A stretch of 64,000 bases of DNA from Salinicoccus sesuvii (lineage in GTDB: Bacteria > Bacillota > Bacilli > Staphylococcales > Salinicoccaceae): NCBI RefSeq assembly GCF_042648145.1, contig NZ_JBHRWV010000007.1, forward strand, positions 1 through 64,000. The letters run 5' to 3'. The position numbers and the translations under genes are program-made. Positions 59,714-64,000 of this stretch are shown piece after piece; the stretch's first letter is position 1, and the number at the start of each line of letters is the position of its first letter. The notes under the pieces were generated by a model that did not search any database, was not told where the DNA came from, and saw only the letters and a program-made list of their open reading frames with translations.

Positions 59714-60808
59714 CTACCTCCTGCTGAGTGTCGTGATTTCGTTCTGTGAGAAAGTACTTCTCACACGCATCATGCTATCGATTCTTTCCTCAGCCAGTCT
59801 ATCAGCGGCAACAGCAGGTGTGACATTGTCGCGTTTAGCAATTGAAAAGATTTTATCCATTTGCTTGTAGATTTCCTCTACTTTACCTTTTGCACGGTCT
59901 GCATCATATCCCTGTAGTTCATCTGCAACATTGATAACACCACCACAGTTGACGACATAATCCGGTGCATACACGATACCTCTTGATTCGAGCATTTTGC
60001 CGTGCTTATCACTATCGAGCAATTGGTTGTTAGCACTTCCGCAGACGGCTTTTACCTTCAAGGTTGGAATTGTTTCGTCATTCAATACACCACCAAGTGC
60101 GCAAGGTGCGAAAATATCTGCATCGACTGAATAGATCTCTTCAATGCCGACTGCTTCAGCACCAAAATCATTTACTGCACGGTCTACAGATGCCTGGTTG
60201 ATGTCTGTTACAATCAGTTTTGCACCTTCTTCATGAAGGTGCCTACACAAGCTATATGATACGTTGCCGACACCTTGAACTGCAATCGTCTTTCCTTCTA
60301 GTGAATCGTCCCCGAATGCTTCTTTGGCCGTCCTCTTCATCGCTACGTAGACGCCATAAGCCGTCATAGGGCTCGGATTTCCGCCTGAACCATAAGATTC
60401 ACTGATCCCGCATACATAAGGTGTTTCCTGATAGATGTAGTCCATGTCTTCAACTGTCGTTCCTACATCCTCAGCTGTTATGTACCTGCCGCCAAGACTA
60501 TGTACATATCTGCCAAGTGCTCTAAAAAATGCCTCAGACTTATCTTTTGAAGCATCGCCAATGATTACAGTCTTACCCCCACCGAGATTAAGTCCCGCTG
60601 CAGCATTCTTGTAGGTCATTCCTTTAGCGAGGCGGAGTACATCTTCTATAGCTTCTTCTTCTGTGTCGTACTGCCACATTCTACTTCCACCGAGTGCTGG
60701 ACCTAGTGTTGTATCGTGGATGCAGATGATTGCTTTCAATCCACTTGTTTTATCCTGACAGAATATTAGTTGCTCGTAATCGTATTTCTCCATTTTTTCA
60801 AATATCAT
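59714..60808 (-). CDS. bcd: Leucine (branched-chain amino acid) dehydrogenase
   Basis: A 364-residue NAD-dependent enzyme deaminating Leu, Ile and Val to keto acids, the feed to BfmB. The catalytic Lys lies in 'GLNLGGGKTVIIGD' and the Rossmann loop in 'VQGVGNVSYSLC'. Length equals Bacillus Bcd. The ATG at 60808 (MIFEKMEKYDYE) has GGAG eight bases upstream; ATG and GTG codons nearby are less suited. Confidence 0.94.
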   Translation of the reverse strand: MIFEKMEKYDYEQLIFCQDKTSGLKAIICIHDTTLGPALGGSRMWQYDTEEEAIEDVLRLAKGMTYKNAAAGLNLGGGKTVIIGDASKDKSEAFFRALGRYVHSLGGRYITAEDVGTTVEDMDYIYQETPYVCGISESYGSGGNPSPMTAYGVYVAMKRTAKEAFGDDSLEGKTIAVQGVGNVSYSLCRHLHEEGAKLIVTDINQASVDRAVNDFGAEAVGIEEIYSVDADIFAPCALGGVLNDETIPTLKVKAVCGSANNQLLDSDKHGKMLESRGIVYAPDYVVNCGGVINVADELQGYDADRAKGKVEEIYKQMDKIFSIAKRDNVTPAVAADRLAEERIDSMMRVRSTFSQNEITTLSRR

Positions 60809-60826
60809 TTTCATCACTCCATCTAA

Positions 60827-61726
60827 TTATTTGGAAACTTTCATTGCTAAATTTATAGAGTTATATCTATCTTCTGCGCTGTCTGCTCTTGAAGTCAATA
60901 CTATTGGTACAGTTGCCCCCATTATGATTGAGGCTACACTTGCACCCGCGGAGTAGACCAGTGATTTATAAAGTATATTTCCTGCTTCGATTGCTGGCGC
61001 GATGATGATATCTACATCGCCCGCCACATCCGACTGGATTCCTTTGTGGTCGGCTGCGGCTTTTGAGATGGCAAGGTCGTACTGTAGCGGACCTTCTACT
61101 ATGCAGTCATGCTTGAAGCTTTTAGGATCCATCCGAGCCAACACATCTGCATCAGCTGTGGCAGACATCTTATCAGATACCTTTTCCACTGCCGCGAGTA
61201 GTCCGACTTTGGGACGACGTGCAGAAAGATGAATGGCACATTCAAGTGTATTGTCTATTATTTTCTTTTTGTCTTCAACCGAAGGCGCGATGTTCATACC
61301 GGCATCACTAAGCAAGATAGCTTTGTGATAGTTCGGTATATTAAACAGTGCAACATGACTGAGCAGATTGTCATTTATCATTCCATGCTGCTTGTTTAGA
61401 ACTTCCTTCAACAGAATGGCTGTTGAAATTAGACCCTTCATGAGCACATTCGCCTGGGATGTACTAATGAGCGTCAAAGCTGTCGTTGCAGCAGCGCGAT
61501 CATCCTCCGCATGATGGATTACGATTTGATTATCTATAAGATGATCCGCCTCGTATGAAACCAGCATGGCTTCCAGTTTCTCCTTGTCATCTACAAGATG
61601 ACATCTTACGCCTTTTTCCTTGATAATGCGAAGAATCGGTTCAAGCACTTCAGGATCTGCCGCACGGCAAACTGAAAGCGCTATCATTTTATTTTTGTCC
61701 CCTTCGAAAATTTCATCAAACTCCAT
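60827..61726 (-). CDS. ptb: Phosphate butyryltransferase
   Basis: A 299-residue acyl-CoA:phosphate transferase of the Pta/Ptb fold, first gene of the branched-chain keto-acid operon. The C-terminal 'SLVYSAGASVASIIMGATVP' is family-like. The ATG at 61726 has GGGGAGG seven bases upstream. The upstream 160 bp holds an inverted repeat but no BkdR gene and no sigma-54 site of the Bacillus type. Confidence 0.92.
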   Translation of the reverse strand: MEFDEIFEGDKNKMIALSVCRAADPEVLEPILRIIKEKGVRCHLVDDKEKLEAMLVSYEADHLIDNQIVIHHAEDDRAAATTALTLISTSQANVLMKGLISTAILLKEVLNKQHGMINDNLLSHVALFNIPNYHKAILLSDAGMNIAPSVEDKKKIIDNTLECAIHLSARRPKVGLLAAVEKVSDKMSATADADVLARMDPKSFKHDCIVEGPLQYDLAISKAAADHKGIQSDVAGDVDIIIAPAIEAGNILYKSLVYSAGASVASIIMGATVPIVLTSRADSAEDRYNSINLAMKVSK

Positions 61727-61793
61727 GTCTATACCTCCCCTATGCTTTTTATTATACATATTCGCAATTTAAATTACATGATTTTACATAAAC

Positions 61794-61817
61794 TTGGAAA
61801 ATTCAGAAGGTTTCCAA
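61794..61817. promoter_or_regulatory. Inverted repeat between ptb and DUF2627, candidate operator
   Basis: TTGGAAA (61794-61800) and TTTCCAA (61811-61817) form a perfect 7-bp inverted repeat with a 10-bp centre, in the 160-bp divergent region. It is one helical turn in half-site spacing, as in many repressor sites. No T-run follows. The regulator is unknown. Confidence 0.4.
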
Positions 61818-61886
61818 AAGACATATATTTTATTCCATTTCTGACTTAGGTTATAATGTACATATCTATATACTCAGGGTGATACT

Positions 61887-62153
61887 ATGAAAAAAATTAT
61901 TGCGCTTGCCATATTGGTCATTCCAGTATTTCTGGCAGGGCTTGGTATAAAATATATGAGGGACAGTGTCTTCGGCATCGTTAATGACCCCTTCACCCTC
62001 ACTGTTGTACAGTTCATCATTGGTCTTCTGTTAACCGTTGCAGGCGTCTGGTTTATCGGGGGTTATATATTGCACCGCGAACAGCGCCAGAAAAAAATGC
62101 AAGAAGAGCTCATGACACAATCGAAGAAGGCAGAAGAAGATAAAGAAAAATAG
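61887..62153 (+). CDS. DUF2627 small membrane protein (YqzF-like)
   Basis: An 88-residue protein with two membrane helices (about 4-22 and 36-62) and a charged Lys/Glu-rich cytoplasmic tail. It matches DUF2627/YqzF, which lies beside the bkd operon in Bacillus. A perfect TATAAT at 61852-61857 stands 29 bp upstream. Function is unknown. Confidence 0.78.
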   Translation: MKKIIALAILVIPVFLAGLGIKYMRDSVFGIVNDPFTLTVVQFIIGLLLTVAGVWFIGGYILHREQRQKKMQEELMTQSKKAEEDKEK

Positions 62154-62184
62154 AGAGCCGAACTTAGTTCGGCTCTCTATTTTT
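62152..62184. terminator. Bidirectional terminator between DUF2627 and recN
   Basis: 12-bp stem AGAGAGCCGAAC/GTTCGGCTCTCT (62152-62178, 3-nt loop) with ATTTTT on the right and AAAAAT on the left. The recN stop codon is in the loop and 3' arm. Confidence 0.85.
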
Positions 62185-63837
62185 GGCTTGAATCAATGTT
62201 TTTGCATTTTCTAGTGCTGCTTCTGTAATATCGGAACCACTGAGCATCCTTGCAATTTCATATACGTGATCTTCTGCGTTCAGATATGCTGCAGCAGATG
62301 AAGTCCGTTGAGCTGACGTTTTCTTCGATACATAGAGATGGTGATCTGCAAGAGCTGCAGCTTGCGGCAAATGCGAAATTGAGATGACTTGTCTTGATTT
62401 AGACAACAATTGCATTTTTTCAGCCATACGTGTAGCAACAAGACCACTGACACCTGTGTCGATTTCGTCGAGAATAAGTAGACTCTGCGCATCTGATTCG
62501 GTGAAGATTGTTCGCAGAGCAAGCATAACACGTGCAATTTCTCCCCCTGAGGCAATGCGGTTCATCGATTTGAGCGGTTCCCCTGCATTCGTAGAAATGA
62601 GAAATTCGACATCGGAATATCCATATGAGTCGAACGCTCCTTCTCGTACACTAATTTCAAAATCTGCACCTGGCATATCGAGGTCGTTCAGTTCCTTCTT
62701 GATTCTATTTTCAAGAAAATGTTTCTGTTCGAGCCTAAAGGTGTGTAGATCTTTAGCATAATTTTCCATACGTTTTTGCGCCTGCGAACGTCTATTCTGT
62801 AGTGCTTCGAAAGATTGAGATATATTACCGAGTTGCTCAATATCCTCTGCAAGAGTTGTCCTATATTCTATCAGTTCATCAAGGGTCTTATTGTATTTTC
62901 TTTTCAGAGAATTGATGTCTGACAATCGTAACTGCTTTGCGTTCAGGCTTTGTTCATCATAATCGAGTGTAGAAAGGTCGCTTCCCACCCTACTGCTCAG
63001 TTCATCCAGTGTATGATAGGCTTCTAGTATTATATCTCCATACTCTTTATAATTTTCATCAAAATTGGAGAGTGTTTCAATATGACTGTGAATGTCATAA
63101 AGTACATTTTGTGGTGCATATTCCGAACTGAGTTGCGATTGGATTGAAGATAATGTGTTACTGATTTTTTCAAAGTTGTCGAGATAGCTAATTTCTTCTT
63201 CGAGTTTTTCCTCTTCATCATGTACGAGGTCCATGTTTTCAAGCTCTTCGTACTGATGCTGGAACATTTGGAGCTGCTGAACACGGTTTTTATCTTTGTA
63301 CTCAAGCTCTTTAATTCTTGTCTCGAGTGCTTTAAATTCCTCAAAACTCTCCTGATATTTTCCATACGATGACTTATCCGGTATATCAATGTAACGGTCT
63401 AGATATAGAATATGCTTGCTGTGCTCCAGAGCCTCCGACTGTGAGGACTGAGAGTGGATACTCACGACCTCATCCATAATGTCTTTAAGCGCCCCGAGAG
63501 TAATCATGCGCGAATTGATTTTAATGATGCTCTTGCGATTTTGCATGACTTCCCTTTTTACTATATAAAGCTCGTCTTCTTCGATATCGTTTTGTGCGAG
63601 TAGTGCTCGGATTGTCTCCGATTCTGGAAAGTCGAACACACCTTCAATAAGTGCACCTTCAGTTTCATATCTGATATCCTCAATTGAAGCTCGTTTCCCG
63701 TAGAGGTATCTTATGGCTTCGATGATCATAGATTTACCGGCACCTGACTCTCCGGAAATGACGGTCAGTCCACTATCGAAATCGAGTTCTATATCTTTTA
63801 GTACAGCTAGATTCTTGATTTTCAGACGTATCAGCAA
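62164..63837 (-). CDS. recN: DNA repair protein RecN
   Basis: A 557-residue SMC-like ATPase for double-strand break repair. Walker A 'ISGESGAGKSMII' lies near residue 30. Long coiled-coil arms span about 155-360 and the Walker B/signature region is 'LLILDEIDTGVSG' near 475. The start is a TTG at 63837 (LIRLKIKNLAVLKD) with GGAG eight bases upstream. argR ends 15 bp before it; argR-recN is the conserved order. The coding end runs into the terminator hairpin. Confidence 0.94.
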   Translation of the reverse strand: MLIRLKIKNLAVLKDIELDFDSGLTVISGESGAGKSMIIEAIRYLYGKRASIEDIRYETEGALIEGVFDFPESETIRALLAQNDIEEDELYIVKREVMQNRKSIIKINSRMITLGALKDIMDEVVSIHSQSSQSEALEHSKHILYLDRYIDIPDKSSYGKYQESFEEFKALETRIKELEYKDKNRVQQLQMFQHQYEELENMDLVHDEEEKLEEEISYLDNFEKISNTLSSIQSQLSSEYAPQNVLYDIHSHIETLSNFDENYKEYGDIILEAYHTLDELSSRVGSDLSTLDYDEQSLNAKQLRLSDINSLKRKYNKTLDELIEYRTTLAEDIEQLGNISQSFEALQNRRSQAQKRMENYAKDLHTFRLEQKHFLENRIKKELNDLDMPGADFEISVREGAFDSYGYSDVEFLISTNAGEPLKSMNRIASGGEIARVMLALRTIFTESDAQSLLILDEIDTGVSGLVATRMAEKMQLLSKSRQVISISHLPQAAALADHHLYVSKKTSAQRTSSAAAYLNAEDHVYEIARMLSGSDITEAALENAKTLIQAKNREPN

Positions 63838-63852
63838 ATTAAACACTCCAAT

Positions 63853-64000
63853 TTAGATCAGATTAAATATCCGGTCCCTAATCTCATTTTGTGCATCCTC
63901 ACTGCGACATATCATGAGACACGTATCGTCGCCGCATATCGTGCCGACAACCTCTTCCCATTCTAATTGGTCTATAATTGCACCAATGGACTGCGCATTC
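63853..64000 (-). CDS. argR: Arginine repressor, C-terminal part
   Basis: The last 48 residues of ArgR/AhrC; the rest lies beyond the right edge. The frame reads 'NAQSIGAIIDQLEWEEVVG' and then 'GDDTCLMICRS', which is the hexamerisation and arginine-binding domain, including the Asp-Asp of the arginine site in 'GDDT'. It ends with TAA at 63853-63855 just before recN. It controls arginine synthesis and breakdown. Confidence 0.9.
   Translation of the reverse strand, partial: NAQSIGAIIDQLEWEEVVGTICGDDTCLMICRSEDAQNEIRDRIFNLI

Noticed and set aside
61741..61886. Sigma-54 promoter or CodY box upstream of ptb
   Set aside because: No TGGCAC-N5-TTGC pattern on the minus strand; a partial AATTTTC match to the CodY consensus has too many mismatches in the second half.

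Overview
This window reads as a chromosomal core region of a low-G+C Firmicute of the family Staphylococcaceae. The gene order combines blocks familiar from staphylococci (ansA - ypdA - ebpS-like - fer - ribU - srrAB; fur; nudF; zwf) with blocks familiar from Bacillus but lost from Staphylococcus proper (qcrABC, resABC, mgsA, and a complete ptb-bcd-buk-lpd-bkd operon). A cytochrome c-containing genus such as Jeotgalicoccus, Salinicoccus or a relative fits best. That assignment is inference from synteny and protein content, not from a marker gene. I see no rRNA, tRNA, CRISPR array, prophage or complete insertion sequence. Most genes lie on the minus strand, so transcription runs mainly right to left.

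Layout, following minus-strand transcription. 1-10.5 kb: mgsA-bshA-cca-birA-dinG-aspB-asnS-dnaD-nth-ypoC, tightly packed with overlapping starts and stops and closed by a strong terminator at 44-95; the first codons of a possible transposase follow at the left edge. 10.5-11.8 kb: a Nudix gene with an apparent frameshift and a YugP-type metallopeptidase. 11.8-23.4 kb: hup, then hepS-menG-hepT (menaquinone), ndk, aroC-aroB-aroA, ypiA-ypiB-ypiF, qcrABC and ypjA. 23.5-29.4 kb: cmk, plsC, S1-like rpsA, der, gpsA, yphE, yphF. 29.5-39.4 kb: ansA and fer (plus strand), ypdA, the ebpS-like gene, ribU, srrAB and resABC. 39.5-45.3 kb: scpAB-rluB, a DUF309 gene, fur-xerD-deoB with a 27-residue ORF, nudF. 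45.4-53.4 kb: two plus-strand blocks (aldo/keto reductase with YqkD-like hydrolase; zwf with an AraC-type regulator), rnz, gnd, an M20 peptidase and a Prli42-like microprotein. 53.4-62 kb: the branched-chain keto-acid operon ptb-bcd-buk-lpd-bfmBAA-bfmBAB-bfmBB, then brxB. 62-64 kb: DUF2627, recN and the 3' end of argR.

How the genes work together. Menaquinone synthesis (aro genes, hepST, menG), a menaquinol-cytochrome c reductase (qcrABC), System II cytochrome c maturation (resABC) and an oxygen or respiration sensor (srrAB) make up much of an aerobic chain. Bacillithiol synthesis and recycling appear three times (bshA, ypdA, brxB). Branched-chain acyl-CoA production feeds membrane lipid synthesis. 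DNA maintenance genes are dnaD, dinG, nth, recN, xerD, scpAB and hup.

I found no wholly new multi-gene system. The more interesting signals are small. They are a hairpin that sequesters a ribosome-binding site at the left edge, a frameshifted Nudix gene, a 28-bp palindrome before hup, a perfect 42-bp palindrome between ansA and ypdA, a perfect PerR-type box before fur, an rnz terminator inside a convergent coding sequence, two membrane microproteins, and a cysteine-free SrrB.
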